From NCBI RefSeq assembly GCF_947493595.1, contig NZ_CANLRL010000013.1:1-64000 (forward strand): a stretch of 64,000 bases of DNA, in the 5' to 3' direction. Source of the DNA: an uncultured Shimia sp. (GTDB lineage Bacteria; Pseudomonadota; Alphaproteobacteria; Rhodobacterales; Rhodobacteraceae). The position numbers and the translations under genes are program-made. Within the stretch, counting starts at the first letter, position 1, and every line of letters starts with the position of its first letter. The notes beneath the pieces are model-generated. The model saw nothing but the letters and a program-made list of their open reading frames with translations. It was not told the origin of the DNA and searched no databases. This document shows, piece by piece, positions 52,708-61,075 of this stretch.

Positions 52708-53286
52708 ATGAATGAATCTAACCGCCCCAACAGCCGCGCGCGTCCAAGACGAAGCAAACAAGATTGGTTGAATGCCGCTTTGGATGTGCTCAAAGAGCAT
52801 GGGATCCAAGCAGTACGAGTTGAACGGCTCGCCAAGGATCTGAGGGTTGCCAAAAGTGGCTTCTATTATCACTTCGAAGATCGTGATCACCTCCAGCGAT
52901 CCTTGATCGCTCACTGGGTAAATGAAGATGCCATCCCGTTTGCGGTGCAAAAGAAGTTGCGAAATTCAAGTCCGACCAAGGCTCTGATTCAAATTATTGA
53001 TATTGTTGAGAAATTTGACCTTGGCAAGCTGGATTTCGCGATGCGTCAATGGGCAAAGTCAGACGCTGAAGTTCACAAAGCCTACCAAAAAGAAATGCGG
53101 CGACGGGTCAGTCATATTCGCGGAATTTTTGAGAGCCTTGGTTTTGAAGGCGATGACCTAGAGATGCGCACCCGCACCTTTGTGGCGACCACAACAACAG
53201 AGGCGCAGCTGTTCACGGATATGAAGGTGTCCGAAAGAAAACGGCTTAGAGAGCTGCGTGTCAATATGTTGATTCGCCGGGATTGA
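52708..53286 (+). CDS. TetR family transcriptional regulator
   Basis: A 192-residue regulator. N-terminal helix-turn-helix: WLNAALDVLKEHGIQAVRV, then LAKDLRVAKSGFYYHFEDRDHLQ. The C-terminal ligand domain is all-helical and not diagnostic. ATG at 52708. Downstream lies the metallo-hydrolase gene with a near-palindrome just before it, and a related motif sits upstream of tetR itself, so it likely represses itself and its neighbours. Ligand unknown. Confidence 0.9.
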   Translation: MNESNRPNSRARPRRSKQDWLNAALDVLKEHGIQAVRVERLAKDLRVAKSGFYYHFEDRDHLQRSLIAHWVNEDAIPFAVQKKLRNSSPTKALIQIIDIVEKFDLGKLDFAMRQWAKSDAEVHKAYQKEMRRRVSHIRGIFESLGFEGDDLEMRTRTFVATTTTEAQLFTDMKVSERKRLRELRVNMLIRRD

Positions 53287-53336
53287 TCGCGAAGAGACCT
53301 CGAATACCGGCGCACAAAAATGAAAATTCCGAATAA

Positions 53337-53362
53337 TTGAGTGGACGCTACCGTACACTCAA
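53337..53362. promoter_or_regulatory. Candidate TetR operator 2, before the metallo-hydrolase gene
   Basis: TTGAGTGGACG, CTAC, CGTACACTCAA: 11-bp arms with one mismatch. Its minus strand contains TACGGTAGCGTC, close to TACGGTGCCGTC upstream of tetR. It lies 45 bases before the start at 53407. Confidence 0.6.
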
Positions 53363-53406
53363 ATTACGATTGACCCAATTACATCAAGTGGATTGGGGGC
53401 AAGATA

Positions 53407-54687
53407 ATGTCTTTAGATTTGTCGCGTTGCATGTTGGGCAGGTTAGCTTCAGTTGCAGTTGTCGCAGCTGCTGGACTTTGGGCTGCGCTAAGCCCGGTGT
53501 CGGCATCCGCCGCTGGCGGGGTGGTCACGGAACGGACAGGAACGGCTCCTGATCGGTATGTGTATTACCCAGGTACCGAAGCACTTTCCGAAGGCGAAGT
53601 TCGGGTTGTGGCCTGTGGGACAGGTATGCCGGACCAACGTCGTGGTCAGGCGTCAGCATGTTTCCTGTTTGAGTTTGGCAATGGCGAGAAAATCATCTTT
53701 GACATTGGTACCGGCTCGATGCGTAACATCAATTCCCTGATGATCCCCTCAGAGTTTTTGACAAAAGTCTTCATCAGCCACCTACACACAGACCACTGGG
53801 GCGATTTGGATGCGCTCTGGGCTGGTGGGTGGACGGCTGGACGCCCGGTTCCTTTGGAGGTCTGGGGGCCAAGCGGTCGGGAAGAAGACATGGGCACTGC
53901 TTATGCCATCGACGGTTTCAAGCGCGCCTACAACTGGGATTTTGAAACCCGATCCTTCGCCATCAGCCCGATCCCTGGCGGGATCACAGTGCATGAGTTC
54001 GACTACAAAGCGGAAAACGCCGTGGTCTACGATCAAGACGGGGTTGTCATTCGGTCCATTCCGGCCATCCACGCTGGCGATGGTCCGGTGAGCTACATCA
54101 TCGAATACGCCGGTCTGAAACTGGTGTTTGGTGGGGACAGTTCACCCAACAAATGGTTTGCCGAATATGCCAAGGGTGCGGATTTCGTGATCCACGAAGC
54201 CTTTGCCAACCCTGAGTATTTTATGAACGACTACGGCCAGCCCGCGCAGCTTGCGTGGCGCGCATGTTGTGAGTTCCACACGTCTGGCCCGGCTTTTGGG
54301 AAGATCATGAGTGAAATCGATCCGGGTCATGCAGTGGGGTACCACACAATGGCAGAAGCACATGACGAGCTTTTGGTCGAGATTCGCTCCACTTACGACG
54401 GTCCGCTTTCCATTGCCGTTGATATGATGACGTGGAACATCACAGCGGATGGCGTCACCGAACGTATGGCCGTTTCCCCGGATCGGGCCAGCGCTGTAGC
54501 CGGTCCAAATCGCCAACCGCCGCCCGATCCAACTGTGCCCAACCCGACAAGCGACTTTATTCGCTCCGGTGAATGGGGGCCTGGATTTAACGCACAAAAT
54601 GAGATGCTGGACGACTTCCGCGATGAAAATGACCTTGGCGAGATTGACTGGCGCCCAACCAAGCCTTGGTATGAACCAAGCGAGTAA
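53407..54687 (+). CDS. Secreted metallo-beta-lactamase-fold hydrolase
   Basis: A 426-residue exported enzyme. A hydrophobic segment (LASVAVVAAAGLWAALSPVSASA) acts as signal. The fold's metal motif SHLHTDHWGD lies near residue 120, with a later Asp in LVFGGDSSPN and His in DFVIHEAF and AVGYHTMAEAH. GTGMPDQRRGQASACFLFE and LEVWGPSGREEDMGTAYAI resemble the MBL group that includes the guanitoxin-pathway protein GntH; that link is from memory of family motifs and does not show the same reaction here. ATG at 53407 after GGGGG. Follows tetR and the candidate operator. Confidence 0.85.
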   Translation: MSLDLSRCMLGRLASVAVVAAAGLWAALSPVSASAAGGVVTERTGTAPDRYVYYPGTEALSEGEVRVVACGTGMPDQRRGQASACFLFEFGNGEKIIFDIGTGSMRNINSLMIPSEFLTKVFISHLHTDHWGDLDALWAGGWTAGRPVPLEVWGPSGREEDMGTAYAIDGFKRAYNWDFETRSFAISPIPGGITVHEFDYKAENAVVYDQDGVVIRSIPAIHAGDGPVSYIIEYAGLKLVFGGDSSPNKWFAEYAKGADFVIHEAFANPEYFMNDYGQPAQLAWRACCEFHTSGPAFGKIMSEIDPGHAVGYHTMAEAHDELLVEIRSTYDGPLSIAVDMMTWNITADGVTERMAVSPDRASAVAGPNRQPPPDPTVPNPTSDFIRSGEWGPGFNAQNEMLDDFRDENDLGEIDWRPTKPWYEPSE

Positions 54688-54793
54688 CAAAACGGTTGAT
54701 TGGGGTGGTGAACAGCCATCCCAATTACGGTTTGTTCTGAGCCTCTCACAAGGGACAGTTGGCCTACTACGATGTCGCCGAATTCACCAAGCA

Positions 54794-54834
54794 GATGAGT
54801 GCAAAGATTGTATGCTTAGATTGCAGCACTCATC
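54794..54834 (+). promoter_or_regulatory. Leader inverted repeat before the 602-residue gene
   Basis: GATGAGTGC (54794-54802) and GCACTCATC (54826-54834): perfect 9-bp arms around a 23-base loop, 44 bases before the GTG. A second pair, CTACGATG/CATCGTAG (54767-54774, 54831-54838), overlaps the right arm, so two alternative hairpins are possible. Could be an operator or an RNA switch or attenuator. Confidence 0.4.
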
Positions 54835-54878
54835 GTAGGCTGCACATACACCTTAACGTTTTTTGGAAGTGAAACTGC

Positions 54879-56687
54879 GTGACACCATCTGCGTCGCTAT
54901 TAGCTTGGCATAAAACCCTGAGTTTTTGCGTTGTCTTACTCTTCTCTCTCTCGTCAAATGCTTGGGCTGACTACCTGCCTTTGAACGGTGCGGAAGTGGC
55001 TAACAACATTGCCGAAATCCACATCACCGATGACGGAGTGCGGGTTCAGCTTGAGATCTTCATCGACGACGCGAAGCAATTTGAAGACCTGATACCGGAT
55101 CAATGGTTTGCGGCTGATGTGTCCGCCCGTCCCAGCGCAGCGGAGAGGCTTTCAAATTTTTCCGAAACGGGTCTGTCCGTACGGCGAGGGGGCGGACGCG
55201 CGTTGCCAGTCCGCATAACGCGCGTTGAGCAGCGGATGCGGGTGGATCGTACAACACCCTTAACCGGATTGCGCGAGCCCATTACCGGGCGATTTTTCCC
55301 ATCCCCCCCGGATGACCCGCGCGTTGTCTATGTTGAGCTGTTTTATGACTTTGAGGCAGCGCAGCCCGAGGTCATCGAAATCGCGCCGCCTGTTGACGCG
55401 CATGGGGCGCCCCGTGCCACCATTGGGTTTATAACTTTTGATCGCGGTGTGCCGGTTGCCAATTTTGCTTATCTGTCTGGCCCTGCGCGTCTGGGCATGG
55501 ATTGGGATGATCCATGGTATTCAAAATTCGACAGCGTAAACTTGCGCCGGCATCATAAATCGGGCGTCACCACCTACCTCTACATTGAGCCTCGGGAATT
55601 GCGCCATGAGACCCTCATTCGAGTGCGCGACATTGATCCTTGGTTAGACCTGAACCTGACGTCGGGCCAACATTTGTCGCCACAACAGCAATCCGAGCTG
55701 AAAGCCAAAGCTGGATCGTTTCTAGCGGGGCGCAATCCCGTATCGATTGATGGCGACAACGTCGTCCCCGAAAGTTACCGCACGGAACTTCTAACGTTGA
55801 ATACAACTGGCCTTCAGGTCGTTGGGCCAGAGCAAGACATTGGTGCAGACGAAGCCTTTCTGGGGGTTATCCTGTCTTTCCCTTGGCAAACGTTGCCAGA
55901 GAACGTTTCGGTGCAGTGGGATATGTTCAACGAGGTCATAGCCAAAGTCCCGGCAACGTCAACTGATCCGGCAGGGCCCTTCCTAAGCGGTGCAACAGTT
56001 GAGGATCCGAAGATTGCGTGGCGCAACCATTTGCGGACCTATCAAAATCCGACGGTCACGCCGCTTCCGGTTGGAGCGATTGGTCAGGTCGCGCTGCCAA
56101 TCTTGTCTATTCTGCTTGTTGCAACGGCTTTGGGGGCAGGTTTTGTCGCGACGCGAACACACGGAATGCCTCGGCTCTTGGCGGTCGGTTTCTCTGTGGT
56201 ATCAATCGGCGGCGCAGTTGTTGGTGTGGACCGTATGACAATTGATGTGCGCAACCCTTTGAGCCGCGTGCCGGAGGCGGCTCAGGCCACCGAAGCGTTC
56301 TCCTTGGTTTTGGCTGCAGTAAATGCCGCCAACCTCGAAGTTGATGCCCCCTCACGTGAAATTGCGCTTAGTCCAATTGTTGTCGAGGCAGCGCAGGCAG
56401 AGGTTGCCGCGGAACTCGACCGGGCGCTTGCCGTGCGCGTGCCCGGCGGCGGTGTGGCGCGCGTCACAGATGTAAACGATGTGCGCCTCAGCGACATTGG
56501 CCCGCTTGAAAGTGGATTTGGCTTCCGCGCCTTGGCTGAGTGGTCTGCCCGTGCCAAAGCAGGGCATTGGGGGCACACTCATCACCGCGCAATTGAGTAT
56601 CGCGCATTGATCGAAATTCAAGACGTTGACGGCTTCTGGTCCCTCAGCGGCATCACAGTCCTTGAGGCAAAACTCCCAGATGCTTAA
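54879..56687 (+). CDS. Unknown exported protein with internal membrane helices
   Basis: A 602-residue protein of no family I recognise. Signal peptide (FCVVLLFSLSSNAWADY), then about 390 residues of beta-rich periplasmic sequence (EIHITDDGVRVQLEIFIDD, VVYVELFYDFEAAQPEVIEI, TYLYIEPRELRHETLIRV). Two hydrophobic helices follow (about residues 402-427 and 433-448), then a C-terminal domain of about 150 residues ending in EIQDVDGFWSLSGITV. GTG at 54879 with GGAAG about 10 bases before. The stop overlaps the HupE-like gene, and both have large extracytoplasmic domains, so they likely form a membrane complex. Confidence 0.75.
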   Translation: MTPSASLLAWHKTLSFCVVLLFSLSSNAWADYLPLNGAEVANNIAEIHITDDGVRVQLEIFIDDAKQFEDLIPDQWFAADVSARPSAAERLSNFSETGLSVRRGGGRALPVRITRVEQRMRVDRTTPLTGLREPITGRFFPSPPDDPRVVYVELFYDFEAAQPEVIEIAPPVDAHGAPRATIGFITFDRGVPVANFAYLSGPARLGMDWDDPWYSKFDSVNLRRHHKSGVTTYLYIEPRELRHETLIRVRDIDPWLDLNLTSGQHLSPQQQSELKAKAGSFLAGRNPVSIDGDNVVPESYRTELLTLNTTGLQVVGPEQDIGADEAFLGVILSFPWQTLPENVSVQWDMFNEVIAKVPATSTDPAGPFLSGATVEDPKIAWRNHLRTYQNPTVTPLPVGAIGQVALPILSILLVATALGAGFVATRTHGMPRLLAVGFSVVSIGGAVVGVDRMTIDVRNPLSRVPEAAQATEAFSLVLAAVNAANLEVDAPSREIALSPIVVEAAQAEVAAELDRALAVRVPGGGVARVTDVNDVRLSDIGPLESGFGFRALAEWSARAKAGHWGHTHHRAIEYRALIEIQDVDGFWSLSGITVLEAKLPDA

Positions 56688-57987
56688 GTTCCTACAAATG
56701 CGCATGACACGCCGTTGGTTTGCGGTTTTCGTGCTTTCAACCGCCCTAATGGTGGCCTTTGGCATGACAACAAAGGTCGGTGCGCATTTCCTGCTAAACC
56801 TCAATGTCCGCATTTATCACATTGAGCATGTTCAAGATGGATTGATCGTGCATATGCGCACGCCGATGCCTTACCTTGTGGCCGACAAGCTTGGCAACAC
56901 AGACGGCGATGCGCTGCCCGCACCTGCGCCATTTACAACCAATGCCATGATGGACGATCAGCTTGTGCATTTTGTTGATCCCGCATCTCTTACCGCGGAT
57001 CCCTTGGGTATTGGACAAATCGCGGAAACAAGCTTGGTGCTGCTATTTGACGGCAAAAGGCAACGCGGCACCGTAGAAGCAGTGGAGGTCAGCGCGATTG
57101 GCAAGGAGCCTGCTTTTGCCACATTGGATGAGGCTCAATTAGCGCTGGCCACCACCTTCGAGCCCTCAAACCTGCCAAAAGATCTGTTTGTCGGGGATGC
57201 TGTGGTGGATGTGTCCATTCGATACACGACGCATGGCTATGTCGATGCCTACACTCTGGCCAGCCAGGTGGACCCGGGCCTTCCGGAGCAAGACAAGACC
57301 GCCAATCTAATTCTCGATTATGGCCCTGGCGAGCCAAAGGTGTCTCGCGCTCGCGGTCTTCTGTTAGAGCCAGTCGAAGTTTCTCGCTCCCGGATTTCGG
57401 CGATTGTAACGTTTGTCTGGGAAGGTATCCACCATATTCTCGAAGGCTTGGATCACGTGCTGTTTGTGGTGTGTCTGGTGCTGGGTGCGCAAACACTGCG
57501 CAGCCTTCTGGGGCGAGTCACAGGGTTCACAATTGGACACAGCGTGACATTGGTGCTGGGGTTCTTTGGTTTTGTACCCAAAGGAGAGTGGTTTGTCCCA
57601 GCCGTCGAAACCGGCATCGCAATTTCGATTATCTATGCAGGCATTTTGATTTTTCGAAATGGCAACGACGGCGGAAATGGCCGGAAGGTTTTTGTAGTAA
57701 CATTGCTCTTGGGCCTTCTGCATGGACTTGGCTTTAGCTTTGTATTACACGACATCTTACAGGTGAGCTCTCCAAACATTTGGCAAAGCCTGCTGGCGTT
57801 TAACATTGGCGTCGAACTGGGCCAGGTGTTCATTGTACTGGCCATTTGGCCGCTGTTTGCAGTGCTCAAAACCCAAGCCCCGCGCCTTGATGTGATCACG
57901 AGAAACGGGGCCGCGATTGGCTGTATCGCCATCGCCCTCATGTGGTCCTTTGAAAGAACTGCCCAACTTGTCGCAACTTTGGGGTGA
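56680..57987 (+). CDS. HupE/UreJ-like membrane protein with N-terminal periplasmic domain
   Basis: A 435-residue protein. After an N-terminal helix (about residues 10-30), about 210 residues are extracytoplasmic (HFLLNLNVRIYHIEHVQDG, MRTPMPYLVADKLGN). The C-terminal 200 residues match the HupE/UreJ_2 membrane domain: EGIHHILEGLDHVLFVVCLVLG, GFTIGHSVTLVLGF, VETGIAISIIYAGI and LLHGLGFSFVLHD, with conserved His residues suited to metal binding. HupE/UreJ proteins import nickel in other systems, but no hydrogenase or urease is here. ATG at 56680 overlaps the previous stop by 8 bases; 56698 or 56704 are alternatives. Confidence 0.82.
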   Translation: MLKFLQMRMTRRWFAVFVLSTALMVAFGMTTKVGAHFLLNLNVRIYHIEHVQDGLIVHMRTPMPYLVADKLGNTDGDALPAPAPFTTNAMMDDQLVHFVDPASLTADPLGIGQIAETSLVLLFDGKRQRGTVEAVEVSAIGKEPAFATLDEAQLALATTFEPSNLPKDLFVGDAVVDVSIRYTTHGYVDAYTLASQVDPGLPEQDKTANLILDYGPGEPKVSRARGLLLEPVEVSRSRISAIVTFVWEGIHHILEGLDHVLFVVCLVLGAQTLRSLLGRVTGFTIGHSVTLVLGFFGFVPKGEWFVPAVETGIAISIIYAGILIFRNGNDGGNGRKVFVVTLLLGLLHGLGFSFVLHDILQVSSPNIWQSLLAFNIGVELGQVFIVLAIWPLFAVLKTQAPRLDVITRNGAAIGCIAIALMWSFERTAQLVATLG

Positions 57988-58318
57988 GATGAAGCCCCTT
58001 CGGTGGTGGGGAAATGAAATTCTCAAAAAATCCGACCTTCGCTGCAGTCTCTTCAAATGTCCGCTTTGGGCCGGTCGCGACGCCTGGGAGCAATTGAACA
58101 AGAGGGCAGCTAAGCGCAGTTAGCGACCTTTGCAAAGTTTGGACGATTTTCCGGAAGCGGACTTTGATCCTGATCGCGGCTAATGACGGCTCCGAGCCCA
58201 GAATAACCGATGCTGCAAGATGCATAAATGGCAACCAAGCGCATATAGTGGACTTCGTCGATGACAAGCCCCAATCGCGCCAGCGACCTGCGTGCTCACA
58301 GCCTCATTATCATTGGGA
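57988..58318. other. Gap between HupE-like gene and the catabolic operon
   Basis: 331 bases with no supported gene. Contains the 8-bp inverted repeat GTCCGCTT (58059-58066) / AAGCGGAC (58155-58162), too far apart for a terminator, with CCGG beside each arm. It could be a scar of a mobile sequence. No clear terminator for either convergent unit was found. Confidence 0.4.
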
Positions 58319-59020
58319 TTAAACCGACCGGGTGATTCCCCCATCAACCCGGATATTCTGACCGGTGATGTAAGCTCCACCATCTGACGCCAGGAAGGCC
58401 ACGACACTTGCAATCTCGCCAAGGGAGTTGCCGTAGCGGCCCATCGGGATCATCGAGCGGAATTCCTCTTTCTCTGGCAGGCTGTCAATGAACCCGGGCA
58501 GCACGTTGTTCATGCGGATGTTCTCGGCTGCGTATTTGTCAGCAAAGAGTTTTGTGAAGGCCGCAAGCCCGGCGCGCATCACGCCTGACGTTGGAAACAC
58601 CGGGTTCGGCTCAAACGCGGCAAAGGTCGAAATATTGATGATCGCCCCGCCACCCTGCTTTTGCATGATCGGTGTGACGAGACGCGACGGGCGCACCGCG
58701 TTCAGGAAGTAGACTTCCATGCCTTCGTGCCATTCCTCATCGGTGAGCTCTAAGACCGGTGCACGCGGTCCATGGCCGGCGGAGTTCACCAAAACGTCGA
58801 CACGGCCCCAGTGGTTCATGGCCGCATCGACCAGCTTTTGCAGGTCTTCTTCAGATTTGTTGGTGCCTGTGATGCCGACACCGCCAAGTTCTTTGGCCAG
58901 CGCTTCGCCTTTGCCGGAGGAGGACAGAATGCCGACCTTGAAGCCATCTGCAGCCAAGGCCCGCGCGCTATCTGCCCCCATGCCCGAGCCACCCGCTGTG
59001 ATCAATGCAACTTTTTCCAT
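58319..59020 (-). CDS. SDR-fold oxidoreductase lacking the Tyr-Lys pair
   Basis: A 233-residue short-chain dehydrogenase fold. N-terminal ITAGGSGMGADSARALA binds dinucleotide; LVNSAGHGP and IINISTFAAF give the Asn and Ser positions. Where SDRs have YxxxK, this protein reads FPTSGVMRAGLAAF: neither Tyr nor Lys is in place. C-terminal GQNIRVDGGITRSV is normal. So it is an SDR that either uses other residues, is a non-catalytic partner, or acts on an unusual substrate. Last gene of the operon, 4 bases after the uronate-dehydrogenase-like gene. Confidence 0.85.
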   Translation of the reverse strand: MEKVALITAGGSGMGADSARALAADGFKVGILSSSGKGEALAKELGGVGITGTNKSEEDLQKLVDAAMNHWGRVDVLVNSAGHGPRAPVLELTDEEWHEGMEVYFLNAVRPSRLVTPIMQKQGGGAIINISTFAAFEPNPVFPTSGVMRAGLAAFTKLFADKYAAENIRMNNVLPGFIDSLPEKEEFRSMIPMGRYGNSLGEIASVVAFLASDGGAYITGQNIRVDGGITRSV

Positions 59021-59024
59021 ATGC

Positions 59025-59864
59025 TTAGTCCTTTCCGGTATCGTCTGTGTTGAGGTTCAAATGCGCCATGCCGCTATTGCCCAGCTCTACAGCAGCAAAC
59101 GGGCCACCGTGGTGGGTGTTGGCTGGATCATGAGGATCTAGCGGCCCTTCCGTGGCATAGATTTCTTCAGCAAATTGCTCGGCGTTGTCCTTGGGGTGGT
59201 AGCCCAGATGCTGCGCCTTGGCGTTGTCGACAGGTGTGCGGTCGTTGTCCGATACGCCGTAGACCACGCTGAAGCCGGTGATGGGCGTGGTGATCGAACG
59301 TTCCACCAACAGGATCAGATCGTCATAGCTAAGCCAGGTTCCCACGGCGCGCGAATTGGTCGGCTGCGCGCAGGACAGGATGCGCATGCAGACAGATTCC
59401 AGCCCGCGTTTGTCCCAGTAGAGCGAAGCGAGGTCTTCGGCGAAACACTTGGCCAGCCCGTAAAACGTGTCAGGCTTGTGGGGGGCATCAGTGCCGATGA
59501 AATCCGTCTTCTTGTGCATGCCCACGGCGTGGATGGACGAGGCATAGATGACCCGGCGCAGCTTGTTGCGATGGGCGGCCTCCCATACGGTGTAGGCACC
59601 ATAGAAATTTGGCCCCCAAAGCACATCCATCGGGGCTTCGTCGCCGACCGCGCCGAAATGCACCACCATGTCCGCGCCTTCGAGCAGGGCAACCATGGCG
59701 TCGAGATCGGTGATGTCTGCCTTTACGTAGGTTTCATTCGCAGCAAGATTTGTGACGCTGTCCGCAATGTCCGAGGATACGAAGTCTTCGCACATCTTCG
59801 AAAGTGGCTCTCGCAGATAGGAACCAAGGCGACCAGCCGCGCCGGTAAGTACGATCTTTTTCAT
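59025..59864 (-). CDS. NAD-dependent epimerase/dehydratase-fold protein, uronate dehydrogenase-like
   Basis: A 279-residue extended-SDR protein. GAAGRLGSYLREPLS binds NAD, VYASSIHAVG-type Ser and YGLAKCFAEDL (YxxxK) give an intact catalytic set. The arrangement of these and of RILSCAQPTNSRAVGTWLS is similar to uronate dehydrogenases, which oxidise uronic acids to lactones. The actual substrate may be an aldehyde or sugar acid made by the operon's aldolase. ATG overlaps the aminotransferase stop. Confidence 0.85.
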   Translation of the reverse strand: MKKIVLTGAAGRLGSYLREPLSKMCEDFVSSDIADSVTNLAANETYVKADITDLDAMVALLEGADMVVHFGAVGDEAPMDVLWGPNFYGAYTVWEAAHRNKLRRVIYASSIHAVGMHKKTDFIGTDAPHKPDTFYGLAKCFAEDLASLYWDKRGLESVCMRILSCAQPTNSRAVGTWLSYDDLILLVERSITTPITGFSVVYGVSDNDRTPVDNAKAQHLGYHPKDNAEQFAEEIYATEGPLDPHDPANTHHGGPFAAVELGNSGMAHLNLNTDDTGKD

Positions 59865-61075
59865 AAAGTCAGTCCTTTGAGGTCAGAAACAGCGCGAGCA
59901 ATGCGATCCATTGCATCGCTTAGAACCTCTTCCGAGGCCGCTGTTGAAATTCGGAAAAAAGGTGAAAGCTCATAGGCGCTGCCGGGCACGGCGGCGACGC
60001 CTGCAGCATTCAGAAGATAGGCGGTCACGTCTGTATCTGTTTCAATCGTCTCGCCCTGAGGGGTCTTAGCGCCGATCAGCCCCGCGCAGCCGATCAGGCC
60101 ATAAAACGCGCCACCCGGTGCGTCGAGTGTCAGGTCCGGGATCTGTGCCACACGCGCGACCACAAGGTCACGGCGCGCCTCGAACGCCCGGCAAAAGGCG
60201 CGGACAGTAACTTGTGGCCCGTTCAATGCGGCCGCGGCAGCCGCTTGGGCGATGGAACACGCTCCTGACGAGATTTGGCTTTGCACTTTGGTCATCGCCG
60301 CGATCAGTTCCTTGTGCCCGGCACCAAAGCCAATGCGCCAACCCGTCATGGCATAGGCTTTGGACACACCGTTGACCGTCAGGGTGCGGTCTTTCAAACT
60401 CGGGCAAAGCGCCGCAAACGATCGGAACACGCGCCCGTCAAACAGGATGTGCTCATAGATCTCGTCCGACAGGATCAGCACACGCTCATGATCGGCCAGC
60501 ACGTCGCCGAGTGCCGTGATCTCGGCATCCGAGTAGACCGCACCCGACGGATTCGACGGTTGGTTCAAGAGCAGCCATCGGGTCTTGGGCGTGATGGCGT
60601 CGCGCAATTGATCAGGCGTCAGAAGAAAGCCAGCCTCAGCCGGGCATTCCAAAGGCACCGGCACGCCGCCGAGAATAAGCACAATGTCCTTGTACTGACC
60701 GAAATAGGGCGCGCAGAGCAGCACCTCGTCTCCCGGCTCCAACGTGGCCATGAAGGCGTTGAACAACACCTGCTTGGCCCCGTTCGACACGATCACTTCG
60801 TCCAGAGCGTAATCCAGAGCGTTTTCACGTTTGAACTTGTCCACGACGGCCTGCCGCATCGCGAGCGTGCCATTGGTCGGGGGATACTTTGTCTCGCCGC
60901 GCAAGGCCGCCTGATGCGCGGCCTCTTTAATGTGGTCCGGTGTGTCGAAATCCGGCTCGCCAAGACCGAGGTCGATGACATCTTCGCCGCGCGCCATGGC
61001 CTGTTTTGCAGCCTGGCTGACCCAGGCAGAAGCGGACGGTTTGACCTGAGCAAGACGTGATGAGGCGAAACTCAT
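59861..61075 (-). CDS. PLP-dependent class I aminotransferase
   Basis: A 404-residue AspC-fold aminotransferase. GLGEPDFDTPDHI near residue 38, the NxxNP motif as LNQPSNPSGAVYSD, LSDEIYEHI with the PLP-contacting Asp, VNGVSKAYAMTGWRIGF with the Schiff-base Lys, and a C-terminal Arg in FFRIST. It would convert an amino acid made upstream into a 2-oxo acid for the next enzyme. Overlaps the aldolase and the dehydrogenase genes by four bases each. Confidence 0.9.
   Translation of the reverse strand: MSFASSRLAQVKPSASAWVSQAAKQAMARGEDVIDLGLGEPDFDTPDHIKEAAHQAALRGETKYPPTNGTLAMRQAVVDKFKRENALDYALDEVIVSNGAKQVLFNAFMATLEPGDEVLLCAPYFGQYKDIVLILGGVPVPLECPAEAGFLLTPDQLRDAITPKTRWLLLNQPSNPSGAVYSDAEITALGDVLADHERVLILSDEIYEHILFDGRVFRSFAALCPSLKDRTLTVNGVSKAYAMTGWRIGFGAGHKELIAAMTKVQSQISSGACSIAQAAAAAALNGPQVTVRAFCRAFEARRDLVVARVAQIPDLTLDAPGGAFYGLIGCAGLIGAKTPQGETIETDTDVTAYLLNAAGVAAVPGSAYELSPFFRISTAASEEVLSDAMDRIARAVSDLKGLTL

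Noticed and set aside
54594-54838. 89-residue ORF between the metallo-hydrolase and the 602-residue gene
   Set aside because: It begins inside the hydrolase gene in another frame and runs through the leader hairpins; no family signal.
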